A stretch of 64,000 nucleotides of DNA from Clostridium ragsdalei P11 (lineage in GTDB: Bacteria > Bacillota > Clostridia > Clostridiales > Clostridiaceae): the NCBI RefSeq assembly GCF_001675165.1, contig NZ_LROS01000006.1:1-64000 (forward strand), given 5' to 3'. The notes below the pieces were generated by a model. The model was not told the origin of the DNA and did not search any database. It saw only the letters and a program-made list of their open reading frames with translations. Both the position numbers and the translations under genes were made by a program. Positions 17,209-27,048 of this stretch are shown piece after piece; position 1 is the stretch's first letter, and each line of letters opens with the position of its first letter.

Positions 17209-18846
17209 ATGGGGGTGATAATCATAATAAGGGCTGCCATATATTCAAGGAAATCAAAATTCACAGACAAAGGTGAATCCATAGGAAACCAGGTAGATAT
17301 GTGCCAGGAATATTTAAACCGGATGTATGATAATATTAAAGAAATAAAGATATATGAAGATGAAGGCTTTAGTGGTTCTAATGTTAAAAGACCTCAATTT
17401 CAAAAATTAATGGCAGATATAAAAAAGAAAAAATTTACACACTTAATATGCTACAGACTTGATAGAATATCAAGAAATGTAGCTGATTTTGCAGGTACTC
17501 TTGAAATTCTAAATAAATGCAATGTATCTTTCATTTCCATTAAGGAACAATTTGACACATCTTCCGCCATGGGCAGAGCCATGATGAACATAGCTGCAGT
17601 ATTTGCTCAACTAGAAAGAGAAACTATAGCAGAAAGAGTACGGGATAATATGCTGGAACTTGCTAAAACAGGTAGATGGCTCGGAGGTACTCCACCTCTT
17701 GGATTTGAATCTGAACCTATAAAATATGCAAATTCTAATGGTAAAGGGAAAAAAATGTTTAAGTTAAGCAATGTATCAGCTGAAATAAATCTGGTAAAAT
17801 TCATTTATAAACTATACTTGAGTAAAAAAAATTTTAGTTCCACTGCAAGTTATCTTTGTAAAAATGAGTACAAAGGTAAAAACGGTGGAGAATTTTCCCG
17901 GGGCACTGTACAACAAATAATACTAAATCCTGTATACTGTACAGCAGATGAAAGAATATTTAACTGGTTTAAAAGTAAAGGAGCTATAACTTGTGGAATC
18001 CCTGACGGAAAGCACGGACTTATGGTATATAATAAAAAAGCAGGAGGCAAAAAAGAAAACTCTATAGATAAATGGATTGTATCTGTGGGAAAACATGAGT
18101 CCGTTGTGAGTTCTGATATATGGGTAAAGTGTCACGATATACTAGAGGAAAGTAAGCAAAAATCTTCTCCTCGCTATGGTACTGGCAGAAAATTTTTGCT
18201 TTCAGGGATGATTATTTGTGGTGAATGCGGCTCAGGCATGTCCTCCTGGTCTCATTACAATAAAAAGAAAGATTTCTTAGAACGCTATTACCGATGCAAT
18301 TTAAAAAATAGAGCCAGCAGCAGATGCAAAAATAAAATGCTAAATGCCTATAAGGCAGAAGAATACGTAGAAAAATATTTTTTGCATTTGGATATATCTG
18401 CACTTTTACGTATTTATAAATCAGATCCGTCAAATAAGGTGAACAAATATAAGTGTTCCAAACAAATACTTATATTTAAAAAAAAGATTGATGCTAATAA
18501 CAAAATTCTTAAAGGTTTGATTAGAAAATTCTCCCTTCTGGATGACAATATAGATATTTTGCAAATAATAAAAAAAGAAATGTCTGATATAAAAAAAGAA
18601 AATGAGGATTTGGAAAATAAAATAACTAAATTATCAACTTCTACAAATTCAACTGTATGTTCTGAAAAATTTTTAAATTCAATAAAAGATCAGCTTTTGG
18701 ATTTTAAAAAGTTCTTTGCTTCAATGGATATTGATAGTAAAAAATTGCTTTTAAATTCTTTAATAAAAAATATAGTTTGGTATGGTAAAGACGAAATTTT
18801 ACAAATAAATCTTATTGGATGTGATAATAATATTAAGAAGACGTAA
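17209..18846 (+). CDS. Large serine recombinase (site-specific integrase)
   Basis: This 545-residue DNA integrase of the phiC31/TndX class has a resolvase catalytic domain (about 7-155; nucleophile Ser in IYSRKSK, later YRLDRISRN and AQLERETIAERVRDNM). A recombinase domain (about 170-290; GTPPLGF) and a zinc-ribbon (about 340-385; ICGECGSGM, YRCN, SRCKNKM) follow. A long coiled coil (about 420-490) and a C-terminal tail complete it. It sits at one end of an element that interrupts a substrate-binding-protein gene. The start is uncertain: ATG 17209 has no good ribosome binding site, whereas GGGGGTGAT (17211-17219) would place initiation near RAAIYSRKSK at a non-ATG codon. Confidence 0.9.
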   Translation: MGVIIIIRAAIYSRKSKFTDKGESIGNQVDMCQEYLNRMYDNIKEIKIYEDEGFSGSNVKRPQFQKLMADIKKKKFTHLICYRLDRISRNVADFAGTLEILNKCNVSFISIKEQFDTSSAMGRAMMNIAAVFAQLERETIAERVRDNMLELAKTGRWLGGTPPLGFESEPIKYANSNGKGKKMFKLSNVSAEINLVKFIYKLYLSKKNFSSTASYLCKNEYKGKNGGEFSRGTVQQIILNPVYCTADERIFNWFKSKGAITCGIPDGKHGLMVYNKKAGGKKENSIDKWIVSVGKHESVVSSDIWVKCHDILEESKQKSSPRYGTGRKFLLSGMIICGECGSGMSSWSHYNKKKDFLERYYRCNLKNRASSRCKNKMLNAYKAEEYVEKYFLHLDISALLRIYKSDPSNKVNKYKCSKQILIFKKKIDANNKILKGLIRKFSLLDDNIDILQIIKKEMSDIKKENEDLENKITKLSTSTNSTVCSEKFLNSIKDQLLDFKKFFASMDIDSKKLLLNSLIKNIVWYGKDEILQINLIGCDNNIKKT

Positions 18847-19114
18847 TCTCACAGCTTGCGTCTTCTTGTGTTTTTGATATGGCAGCTTCTGCACCCTGAC
18901 CTGTTGTTAGATCTATATTTATCCCCTGCTCTTTAAACATTCCCTTATTTATTGCCACATACATAGGCGCATAAAATACAGACCTCGCTACCTCATTCAA
19001 TTTTACTGTAACTAATGCCTTGCTATCTTTTTTGCCACCGCATCCCGTAAAAATAGTAACTATAAATATAAAGGAGAGTAAAATACAACTTATGCAAAAC
19101 TTCTTTCTAGTCAT
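18833..19114 (-). pseudogene. Truncated ABC substrate-binding lipoprotein (NMT1/SsuA-like), split by the recombinase element
   Basis: The 93-residue frame starts at ATG 19114 behind GGAGG. It begins as a lipoprotein (signal core ISCILLSFIFIVTIF, lipobox FTGC, then GGKKDS). Mature residues show the NMT1/SsuA/TauA opening (VKLNEVARSVFYAPMYVAINKGMF, cited here in part, then EQGINIDLTTGQGA). Family members run to about 320 residues. Here homology stops after GQGA and the frame ends in 18 unrelated residues derived from the recombinase terminator. The missing C-terminal two-thirds is nowhere in the window. The break at about 18880-18895 is therefore a probable attachment-site junction. Excision could rebuild the gene if the rest lies at the far end. 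Confidence 0.8.
18835..18867 (+). terminator. Intrinsic terminator of the recombinase gene
   Basis: AAGAAGACG (18835-18843) overlaps the recombinase stop and pairs with CGTCTTCTT (18859-18867), followed by GTGTTTTT. The same bases code for the C-terminus of the truncated lipoprotein on the other strand. Confidence 0.75.
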
Positions 19115-19204
19115 AAAATCCTCCAAAAACATTAATATTTATATTATTAATATGAAGGATACTACAATTATGTTAAAATGTTTAGAAATTCTATCATCTC
19201 TATA

Positions 19205-19375
19205 GAATTTCTAAACAAAAAATCAACTCATACCTCAGACAATTCAAAAGTTCTAAGTTTTTACGAATTTTTTTCTAAGACTTATATGCAAAATATTTAA
19301 AAGAGCTTCATTATTGTAAAAATATGCTTGCTTATAAGTTGATTTTTAAGTTAGAAAACCCATAATTTTATAGAA
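19205..19375. repeat. Foldback repeat, type b, copy 1
   Basis: The arms TTTCTAA...AAAAATCAACT (19206-19228) and AAGTTGATTTTTAAGTTAGAAAA (about 19337-19361, quoted only to mark it) are inverted. The body shares AGACTTATATGCAAAATATTTAAAAGAG-type words with 40091-40405. It is non-coding. Together with the next element it fills the gap between the split lipoprotein and the activase gene. Confidence 0.7.
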
Positions 19376-19387
19376 TGTTTAATTTTA

Positions 19388-19483
19388 CACTTATGGAGTT
19401 TTCTAATTGAAATTTAAACTTATACACAAAATGAAATTTGTCATTTCATGATTTGTATAAGGTAACTTTCAAGCTAGAACCCT
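19388..19483. repeat. Long foldback element, internally deleted copy
   Basis: The outer arms of the 250-bp foldback (AACTTATACACAAAATG and TTTGTATAAGGTAACTTTC) are present, but the middle with its inner stems is missing. This leaves about 96 bp. It is a deletion derivative of the copies at 9805 and 40425. Confidence 0.7.
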
Positions 19484-19486
19484 ATA

Positions 19487-22400
19487 TTATTTAGTTCCAC
19501 TTTGTACGAGCACTGCTTTAGGCACTAATTTCTCTTTCCGTTTCTGAGTAGGAGCTTCGTTTTCCATAGATTTAAATGCCACAGATAGCATAAGTTTTAA
19601 TCTATTTAACTGATTTACTTCACTTGCTCCTGGATCATAGTCTATAGCAGCAATATTACTTCCCTTGTATCTTCTCTTTAATTCCTTTATCATTCCCTTA
19701 CCTGTTACATGATTAGGCAGACATGCAAAAGGCTGCATACATACGATATTTTTTGTTCCACTTCTTATAAGTTCTATCATCTCAGCAGTCAAGAACCAAC
19801 CTTCACCTGTTTGATTTCCTATAGAAAGCACTTTAGAAGCATACTTTGCCAGTTCTTCAATGTCTGATGGAGGAGTGAACCTTTTACTATTTTCAAGGGC
19901 TTTTCGCATATGCCTTCTAAAATATTCAATACATTTAATTGCCCATTTATTTATGATATTGTCCTTGTAACTTCCCGCCAAATATTTATATTTGAATTCA
20001 GCATCATAAGCACAATACAAAAGAAAATCTGTCAAGTCCGGAACTACTGCTTCCGCACCTTCCTTTTCCAAAACATCTACAATATTGTTATTAGCTGTAG
20101 GATGGAACTTAACTAATATCTCCCCTACTACTCCAACTTTAGGCTTTTTAACTTTATTTAATTCAAGATTGTCGAAGTCTTCTACTATGCTGTATATATT
20201 TTTTTTAAATTCACTGTGACTTCCACTTTTAACACTTTCCTTACACTTATCAACCCATTTTCTATAAAGGGTATTTGCAGACCCCGGTATCTTTTCATAA
20301 GGCCTTACTTTGTACAACACTCTCATAAACAAGTCTCCATATAAAAGTGCAATCATAGCCTTATTTACAAGTCCAATGGTAATTTTAAATCCTGGATTTT
20401 TTTCTAATCCCACTGTGTTTAGGGATATTACAGGTATATTTTCCATACCAGCTTCTCTAAGTGCTTTTCTTAAGAAACCTATATAGTTCGTAGCCCTACA
20501 TCCTCCCCCTGTTTGAGAAATTATTAAAGAAGTATTATTTAAGTCATATTTTCCAGATTTTAATGCCTCTATCATTTGTCCCACTACTATTATGGAAGGA
20601 TAACAAGCATCGTTATTTACATATTTAAGTCCCTCATCTACTGCTTTCTTATCTACAGAAGGTAACACCTCCAGGTTATATCCAGATGCTTTAAAAGCTT
20701 CCTGCAGAAATTGAAAATGTATAGGTGACATCTGAGGACACAATATAGTATGCTTTTTCCTCATTTCTTCAGTAAACAGTACTTTTTTATAATCAGTTCC
20801 AACTTTATGAGGTTTAAAACCAGATTTATCTCTCTCTTCAATAGCTGCCTTAAGAGAACGCATTCTTATTTTAACAGCCCCCAAATTACTACCCTCATCA
20901 ATTTTAAGTACTGTATATATCTTTCCGTATTTATTTAATATTTCCTGAGTTTGATCTGTAGTTACTGCATCTAATCCACAGCCAAAGGAATTTAATTGTA
21001 CAAGCTCTATATTGTCCTGTTTAGCTACAAAACTTGCTGCAGCATATAATCTAGAATGATATACCCACTGATCTACTACCCTTAAAGGTCTTTCTACTAC
21101 TCCAAGGTGTGCCACAGAATCCTCAGTAAGTACTGCCATACCGTAAGATGTTATTATATTAGGTATACCATGATTTATTTCCGGATCAATATGATAAGGT
21201 CTTCCTGCAAGTACTATGCCCTTTTTACCTGTATCTTTAAGATATTTTATTACTTCTTCACCTTTTGATCTTATATCATTTTTTACCTTTCTACTCTCTT
21301 CAAAAGCTTTTGCCACTGCAGAGGATATTTCCTTTTGAGGTATATTAAACTCTTTAAGTTCTTCTCCAAGTCTCTCTGCGAGCTTGGGTTCGTTATTCAA
21401 AGACAAGAATGGATTTTTGAAATTAATATCTTTTTCCTTTAGTATATCCATATTGTTTTTTATAACTTCAGGATAAGATGTTACTATAGGACAGTTATAG
21501 TTATTATCTGCATTTTCTTGTTCTTTTTTCTCATAAGGTATACATGGATAGAATATAAAATTTACTCCTCTATTTATAAGGTCCATTATATGTCCGTGGA
21601 CCATCTTTCCAGGATAGCAAACTGACTCAGAAGGTATTGTTTCTATTCCAAGTTCGTAAATTCTCTTTGATGAACGGGAAGATATTTCTACTCTAAATCC
21701 CAGATCAGTGAAAAATGTAAACCAAAATGGATAATTTTCGTATAAATTTAACACTCGAGGTATCCCTACTATCCCTCTTTTTGCCTCGCTCTTTTTAAGA
21801 GGAATGTAATTAAATATTCTTTTATACTTATAGGCAAAAACATCAGGCACATCTTGACTTTTACGTTCTAATCCTGCACCTCTTTCACACCTGTTTCCAG
21901 ATATAAATTCTTTTCCATCGGAAAATTTATTTACAGTTAAAAGACAGTTGTTAGCACACTTTCCGCATCTTCTCATAGATACTTCTGATGTAAAATTGCC
22001 TAGCTCATTTTCACTTAAAAGTGTACTTTCACACCCAGCCTGATGTCTTTCCTTTGCAATAATTGCAGATCCAAAAGCTCCCATAAGCCCTGCTATATCA
22101 GGTCTTACTACTTCCCTGTCAGATATGATTTCAAAGGCTCTAAGTACAGCATCGTTATAAAAAGTTCCCCCTTGTACTATTACCTTTTCTCCAAATTCTT
22201 TTGAATTTCTCATCTTTATTACTTTAAATAAAGCATTCTTTATAATTGAATAAGAAAGTCCTGCAGATATATCTCCTACTGAAGCTCCTTCTTTTTGAGC
22301 TTGTTTAACTCTCGAATTCATAAATACAGTACACCTGGAACCCAAATCCACAGGTTTTTGGGAAGTTTCTGCAGCTTTTGCAAAGTCTTCTACACTCATA

Positions 22401-23782
22401 TTAAGTGATTTAGCAAAAGTCTCTAAGAAAGATCCACATCCAGATGAGCAGGCTTCATTTAAAATTACGCTGTCAATTACCTTGTCCTTAACCTTCAAAC
22501 ATTTCATATCCTGTCCACCAATATCCAGTATAAAATCTACTCCAGGCTGGAAAAATTCTGCTGCCTTATAGTGGGCAATAGTTTCAACTTCGCCTATATC
22601 TACATGCAGTGCTGCTTTTATAAGATTTTCTCCATAACCTGTAACTGCTGAGCTTACTATATGTGCACCTTCAGGCATCTTTTTGTATAGATCCTTTAAT
22701 ATTCTTACAGACGACTTTAAAGGGCTGCCTTCATTACCCTTATAGAAAGAATAAAGTAAATTTCCTTCTTCATCTATAAGTGCCGCCTTAGTTGTAGTTG
22801 AGCCTGCATCTATTCCAAGATAACAGTTTCCTCTAAATGTATTCAAGTTCGCTCTTTTTACCACACTGGTACTGTGTCTTTTCTTAAACTCATTTAATTC
22901 ATTCTCATCTTTAAATAATGGCCTTATAGTTTGTATTTCATCTGCTGAAGAATTGCTTAAATTAGGAAGCCTGTCTACTAAATCTTCAGCAGAAATAACT
23001 TTTCCATTTTTAGAAGAAATAGCTGCTCCAAGTGCTACAAACAATTGAGGATTCTCAGGAAAAATCACCTGCCTATCCGTAAGCTTTAAAGTTTCTATAA
23101 ATCTTTTTCTAAGTTCTGATAAAAAATACAGTGGCCCACCTAGGAATGCCACATTACCTTTTATAACTTTTCCGCAAGCAAGTCCACTTATTGTCTGATT
23201 TACAACTGATTGAAATACAGATACTGCAATATCTTCTTTTGCAGCTCCCTCATTTAAAAGAGGTTGTATATCAGTTTTGGCAAATACACCACACCTTGCT
23301 GCTATAGGATAAATCACTTTGTAATTTTTAGCTAATTCATTTAGTCCCTGCGCATCTGTTTGAAGAAGAGATGCCATTTGGTCTATAAATGCACCAGTTC
23401 CACCTGCACAAGTTCCATTCATTCTTTGATCAATTCCACCATCAAAAAAGGTTATCTTGGCATCTTCACCACCTAATTCTATTGCCACATCCGTCTCCGG
23501 TATAAATTGTTCTATAGTATTAGTGCAAGCTACTACTTCTTGAATAAACGGTATGTCAAGCCACTTAGATACAGATAACCCACCTGAACCCGTAACCATT
23601 ACAGTGATATTTGAATCCTTTAATTTTTCATAGGCATCTTTAATAACTTTAGCTATAGTACTTTTTATATCAGAAAAATGTCTTTGGTATTTATGATATA
23701 CTATACTATCTTTAATATCTGATATAACTATTTTTACTGTAGTTGAACCTACATCAAGACCTACATGAAATAAATTTTTCAT
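19487..23782 (-). CDS. Giant BadF/HgdC-type acyl-CoA dehydratase activase with fused D-component-like domains
   Basis: This cytoplasmic protein has 1431 residues. Two ASKHA ATPase domains lie in tandem: about 6-275 ([27 protein letters not shown]) and 325-600 ([34 protein letters not shown]). Both keep the Cys that in HgdC binds a [4Fe-4S] cluster between subunits (GTCAGG, ACSSGCG). A CxxC-rich linker follows ([20 protein letters not shown]). The rest (about 660-1400) resembles DUF2229 and 2-hydroxyglutaryl-CoA dehydratase D subunits. Such proteins use ATP to push electrons to low potential. Relatives act on 2-hydroxyacyl-CoA dehydratases or double-cubane proteins; no dehydratase gene is visible here. 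ATG 23782 fits AAAGGTGAT better than TTG 23788. Confidence 0.88.
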   Translation of the reverse strand: MKNLFHVGLDVGSTTVKIVISDIKDSIVYHKYQRHFSDIKSTIAKVIKDAYEKLKDSNITVMVTGSGGLSVSKWLDIPFIQEVVACTNTIEQFIPETDVAIELGGEDAKITFFDGGIDQRMNGTCAGGTGAFIDQMASLLQTDAQGLNELAKNYKVIYPIAARCGVFAKTDIQPLLNEGAAKEDIAVSVFQSVVNQTISGLACGKVIKGNVAFLGGPLYFLSELRKRFIETLKLTDRQVIFPENPQLFVALGAAISSKNGKVISAEDLVDRLPNLSNSSADEIQTIRPLFKDENELNEFKKRHSTSVVKRANLNTFRGNCYLGIDAGSTTTKAALIDEEGNLLYSFYKGNEGSPLKSSVRILKDLYKKMPEGAHIVSSAVTGYGENLIKAALHVDIGEVETIAHYKAAEFFQPGVDFILDIGGQDMKCLKVKDKVIDSVILNEACSSGCGSFLETFAKSLNMSVEDFAKAAETSQKPVDLGSRCTVFMNSRVKQAQKEGASVGDISAGLSYSIIKNALFKVIKMRNSKEFGEKVIVQGGTFYNDAVLRAFEIISDREVVRPDIAGLMGAFGSAIIAKERHQAGCESTLLSENELGNFTSEVSMRRCGKCANNCLLTVNKFSDGKEFISGNRCERGAGLERKSQDVPDVFAYKYKRIFNYIPLKKSEAKRGIVGIPRVLNLYENYPFWFTFFTDLGFRVEISSRSSKRIYELGIETIPSESVCYPGKMVHGHIMDLINRGVNFIFYPCIPYEKKEQENADNNYNCPIVTSYPEVIKNNMDILKEKDINFKNPFLSLNNEPKLAERLGEELKEFNIPQKEISSAVAKAFEESRKVKNDIRSKGEEVIKYLKDTGKKGIVLAGRPYHIDPEINHGIPNIITSYGMAVLTEDSVAHLGVVERPLRVVDQWVYHSRLYAAASFVAKQDNIELVQLNSFGCGLDAVTTDQTQEILNKYGKIYTVLKIDEGSNLGAVKIRMRSLKAAIEERDKSGFKPHKVGTDYKKVLFTEEMRKKHTILCPQMSPIHFQFLQEAFKASGYNLEVLPSVDKKAVDEGLKYVNNDACYPSIIVVGQMIEALKSGKYDLNNTSLIISQTGGGCRATNYIGFLRKALREAGMENIPVISLNTVGLEKNPGFKITIGLVNKAMIALLYGDLFMRVLYKVRPYEKIPGSANTLYRKWVDKCKESVKSGSHSEFKKNIYSIVEDFDNLELNKVKKPKVGVVGEILVKFHPTANNNIVDVLEKEGAEAVVPDLTDFLLYCAYDAEFKYKYLAGSYKDNIINKWAIKCIEYFRRHMRKALENSKRFTPPSDIEELAKYASKVLSIGNQTGEGWFLTAEMIELIRSGTKNIVCMQPFACLPNHVTGKGMIKELKRRYKGSNIAAIDYDPGASEVNQLNRLKLMLSVAFKSMENEAPTQKRKEKLVPKAVLVQSGTK

Positions 23783-24239
23783 AAGCAATCACCTTTTAAT
23801 AAAATAATAATTTGAAATAGTACATTGATATTGTAATATATTTTCACCTAACAATAAACAGGAAATAATAGCTTTTATCCATATGCTTTATAGCATGTGC
23901 CATCACAACCCATATTTAGAAAATAATTCTACGAATATGCCGCATAGTTACAATACAATTTGGATTTAAACTGTGTTTAAACCTAATTCAGTAATTATAT
24001 TATAACACATGTTACCCCTTAATTAATTTTAAGTTTAAAATACTACCATAATATAAATTAATATGTGAGTATTTTCATAGTTATGTGTTGAATTTTGTGC
24101 TGTTATCGTCTTTTCGTCAGGAACAATAAATTACGAGCCTTCATATAATAAATCATAGTTTGTAATAAGACATTTGAAAGAAAATGCCTAAGCCTAATAA
24201 ATGCCAATTAATAACTGTAAACTGGCGGGAGATGATATT
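23783..24239. other. Divergent promoter region, no gene
   Basis: This A+T-rich spacer lies between the activase gene and the rightward ABC operon. CATATGCT/AGCATGTG (23888-23907) makes a small hairpin. A CATTTGAAAGAAAATGCC word (about 24172-24189) resembles one arm of the hairpin repeat found in the pyr operon. No riboswitch consensus was recognised. Confidence 0.4.
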
Positions 24240-24998
24240 TTGAGTAAATTAACAGTAAAAGATGTATTTATGAACTACCATTCACTTAAAGGATTTACTA
24301 AAGCCTTGACTGATATAAACTTTTCCGTAGAAGAAGGAGAATTTTTAAGCATAGTAGGTCCATCAGGCTGTGGAAAAACTACACTTTTAAATATAATAGC
24401 AGGTCTTATAAAGCCTTCTTGTGGTGAAATATTTATAGACAATGAACCCTTAGCTTCTGCTTCTTCAAAACTTGGATATATGTTTCAAAGAGATCACCTA
24501 TTTGAATGGTCCAGCGTGTGGAACAATATAACTCTTGGTATAAGAATACAACATAAATCACCAGACTTATACAAAGACAAGTTAAATTCCTTACTTAAAA
24601 ATTATGGTCTTATGGACTTTGTAAATTATTATCCAGACGAATTATCAGGGGGAATGCGTCAAAAGGTTGCCTTAATAAGAACTCTTGCCTTAAATCCTGA
24701 AGTTCTACTTTTAGATGAGCCTTTCTCAGCACTGGATTATCAGACTAGATTAAATATAAGCGATGAAATATTTAAAATATTGAAGAGGGAAAGAAAAACA
24801 GTCATAATGGTAACCCACGATATATCAGAGGCTATATCTATGTCAAATAGAATAGTAGTACTTTCAAAAAGGCCTGCTAAAATTAAAAAAATATTTGATA
24901 TAACTTTCAGTGAATCTTATAATTCTCCTTTAAAATGCAGGGAAGATCCAGAATTTAGAATCTACTTTAACAGCATATGGAAGGAGTTGAATTATTAA
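24240..24998 (+). CDS. ABC transporter ATP-binding protein, SsuB/TauB type
   Basis: This 252-residue ATPase of the nitrate/sulfonate/taurine importer class has Walker A GPSGCGKTTL, Q-loop YMFQRDHLFEW, signature ELSGGMRQKVALIR, Walker B LLLDEPFSALD and His switch VTHDISEA. A longer frame from 24201 exists, but GGGAG (24227-24231) lies 8 nt before TTG 24240, giving MSKLTVKD. The stop overlaps the permease start by 1 nt. No intact substrate-binding protein is adjacent. The truncated NMT1-type lipoprotein at 18833 is of the right family but lies on the other strand, so pairing is only a suggestion. Confidence 0.87.
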   Translation: MSKLTVKDVFMNYHSLKGFTKALTDINFSVEEGEFLSIVGPSGCGKTTLLNIIAGLIKPSCGEIFIDNEPLASASSKLGYMFQRDHLFEWSSVWNNITLGIRIQHKSPDLYKDKLNSLLKNYGLMDFVNYYPDELSGGMRQKVALIRTLALNPEVLLLDEPFSALDYQTRLNISDEIFKILKRERKTVIMVTHDISEAISMSNRIVVLSKRPAKIKKIFDITFSESYNSPLKCREDPEFRIYFNSIWKELNY

Positions 24999-25801
24999 TG
25001 TTGGATTACAACAAGGAACACCAAATATATATAAATAATATAGTAACTAGAAAGAAGAAAGTTATATTAAGCAGATTTATAATTTTAATAGCTTTTTTTG
25101 CATTATGGGAAATAGCAGGCGACCTTGGATGGATAGATCCTTTTCTAACCAGTACACCCTCTAGAATGTGGAAAAACCTTATAAAGCTCTATGCAGAAGG
25201 AACTCTATTTAGACATATTGGCATAACTTGTTATGAAACCATACTGGGATTTTTACTTAGCACAGTTCTTGGAACTATAATTGCCATACTTCTCTGGTGG
25301 TCTGACTTCATTTCAGATGTACTTGACCCTTATATAGTTGTATTAAATGCACTTCCTAAAATTGCCTTAGCACCTATAATAATATTTTGGGCAGGAAATG
25401 GTATGTCAACTATCATTGTAATCACCATATTAATTTCAGTAATTGTAACCATAATAAATGTATTTCATGGATTTAAAATTGTAGATAGAGATAAAATCAG
25501 GCTTCTAAAGACCTTTGGAGCTTCAAAACTTCAAGTTCTCATTTACCTTATAATACCTTCTTCAGTACCTACTTTAATATCTGCTTTAAAAATAAATGTA
25601 GGCCTGTCCTGGGTTGGCGTAATAATGGGAGAATTCCTAGTAGCAAAAGAAGGCCTTGGTTTCTTAATCATATACGGAGGTCAGATATCACAGTTAGATA
25701 CAGTAATGGTCAGCATAATCATACTTTCAATTTTAGCTTACCTAATGTACAGAGCAGTAGAACTTGCAGAGAAAAAGCTGACAAAAATAATGCTTCATTA
25801 A
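24998..25801 (+). CDS. ABC transporter permease, SsuC/TauC type
   Basis: This 267-residue BPD-type permease has six hydrophobic segments and the EAA-like loop KIRLLKTFGASKLQVLIYLIIP (shown in part as KTFGASKLQVLIY) near residue 175. The N-terminal WEIAGDLGWIDPFLTSTPS is typical of nitrate/sulfonate/taurine permeases. ATG 24998 overlaps the ATPase stop (TAATG) and has AAGGAG 11 nt upstream, preferable to the in-frame ATG at 24977. It imports a small anionic or sulfur or thiamine-precursor-like compound together with a periplasm-side lipoprotein not found here. Confidence 0.87.
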   Translation: MLDYNKEHQIYINNIVTRKKKVILSRFIILIAFFALWEIAGDLGWIDPFLTSTPSRMWKNLIKLYAEGTLFRHIGITCYETILGFLLSTVLGTIIAILLWWSDFISDVLDPYIVVLNALPKIALAPIIIFWAGNGMSTIIVITILISVIVTIINVFHGFKIVDRDKIRLLKTFGASKLQVLIYLIIPSSVPTLISALKINVGLSWVGVIMGEFLVAKEGLGFLIIYGGQISQLDTVMVSIIILSILAYLMYRAVELAEKKLTKIMLH

Positions 25802-25820
25802 ATTGCAGGATTGTAAAAAA

Positions 25821-26045
25821 TTAATAGTTAAGAATGAAGAATTAATAGTTAATGTGGATTTTTTTCCGTTATACTGCAAAAAATCTTTGATTAAGTTTTT
25901 CACCACTCGTTTCGCTAAAGCGGAACATTGCTGATTTATATAAATTTAAAGATTTTTTGCGACAGCTAAAAATCATCTTTCATTATTAATTCTTCATTAT
26001 TAATTCTTAACTTGTGAAACTTTGCTTCGCAACGTTTTTATAACC
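25821..26045. repeat. MITE-like element family 2, copy 2
   Basis: This copy is almost identical to 10682-10918. The left terminal repeat is 25824-25853 and the right is 25980-26012, with the same internal TTGATTAAG, CACTCGTTT and GATTTTTTGCGACAG words and the same trailing GCTTCGC motif. It lies between the permease gene and the serine hydrolase gene, which converge. Confidence 0.8.
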
Positions 26046-26067
26046 TTCAATCCATTATTGCCATGGT

Positions 26068-27048
26068 TTATGCAAAATTCTCAAACATTGGTTCAATATA
26101 CCCTTTAATAAATTTTAATCTATCTTTAGCACGTGGTATAAAAAGAGAAGCAATAGCTACTATCATTTTTTTCTTCGTATTGACATAAATCACATTTCCA
26201 CCATCGCCCATAGCTGCATAAGCATGTTCTTTGTCATCAATAATCCACCACAGATAGCCATACGACAGCTTCCACTGCTTACATATGCTATGTTCCTTTG
26301 TACTCTCATTTATCCAATCTGACGAAATAATTTGTTTACCCTTCCATATTCCCTTATCTAAATATAATTGACCTACCTTTGCCATATCCGTGGTAGTCAG
26401 ATTAAGACCCCATCCTGCTGTATTTACTCCAGCCCTGTCAGCAACCCATCCTCTAACATTTTTTTCTTTATACCAGTCAAGTTGTTCCTTCTTATTATGA
26501 AAGACTATATTGCCTTCCACATGAATATCCAGTGGTAAAAATAAATATTTTGCTGCAAAATCAAGTACAGATTGTCCAGTTGTTTTTGCAAGAATACCAG
26601 ACAAAATATCTGGGCCTATGAGAGGAGTGTATCTAAATTCTCCTATTTTTCCTTTGCCTCCTAATAAATCAAGTGCACTATTTACCCAGTTATCGCTTGC
26701 AAAATATTCTGTGTAGGGTTCTGACTTATATTTATACGGAGCTGTCATTGTAAGCATATCCTTAAGTGTAACATTCTGTATCGTCTTTTCTCCTCTTTTA
26801 ACTGTATAATCGGGAAAAAAATCCAGTATTTTTTGGTTAATACTTTTGATATATTCTCTATCTATGGCAATGCCAATCAATATAGAAACAATACTTTTGG
26901 TAACTGAAAAAACATGGAAAGTACTAGCAGCATTACATTCGTTAAAGTAGTTTTCATATAGTATTTTACTATTTTTTAACACTATCATTCCTCCAATATT
27001 GTTATAGCTGCTATTTATTATCTTTTCCATTTTCGTCTTCAAGAGCAT
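26068..27048 (-). CDS. Beta-lactamase-fold serine hydrolase
   Basis: This 326-residue protein has no signal peptide. The class C beta-lactamase-like catalytic motif is FSVTKSIVS (SxxK). The domain continues with IKSINQKILDFFPDY, DMLTMTAPYKY, TAGWGLNLTTTDMAKVGQLYL and a C-terminal GDGGNVIYV in place of the HxG/KTG strand. It is of the 6-aminohexanoate-dimer-hydrolase or esterase type. Its start overlaps the UvrA-like stop region by 10 nt, so it is the third gene of the AraC-led module. An enzyme that modifies or hydrolyses an antimicrobial is plausible but unproven. Confidence 0.82.
   Translation of the reverse strand: MLLKTKMEKIINSSYNNIGGMIVLKNSKILYENYFNECNAASTFHVFSVTKSIVSILIGIAIDREYIKSINQKILDFFPDYTVKRGEKTIQNVTLKDMLTMTAPYKYKSEPYTEYFASDNWVNSALDLLGGKGKIGEFRYTPLIGPDILSGILAKTTGQSVLDFAAKYLFLPLDIHVEGNIVFHNKKEQLDWYKEKNVRGWVADRAGVNTAGWGLNLTTTDMAKVGQLYLDKGIWKGKQIISSDWINESTKEHSICKQWKLSYGYLWWIIDDKEHAYAAMGDGGNVIYVNTKKKMIVAIASLFIPRAKDRLKFIKGYIEPMFENFA

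Noticed and set aside
18833-18900. Treating the last 18 residues of the truncated lipoprotein as real coding sequence
   Set aside because: They are encoded by the recombinase terminator hairpin on the other strand and do not resemble the family.
20750-20938. Short plus-strand ORFs inside the activase gene
   Set aside because: They are antisense shadows with Phe/Ser-rich composition and no ribosome binding site.
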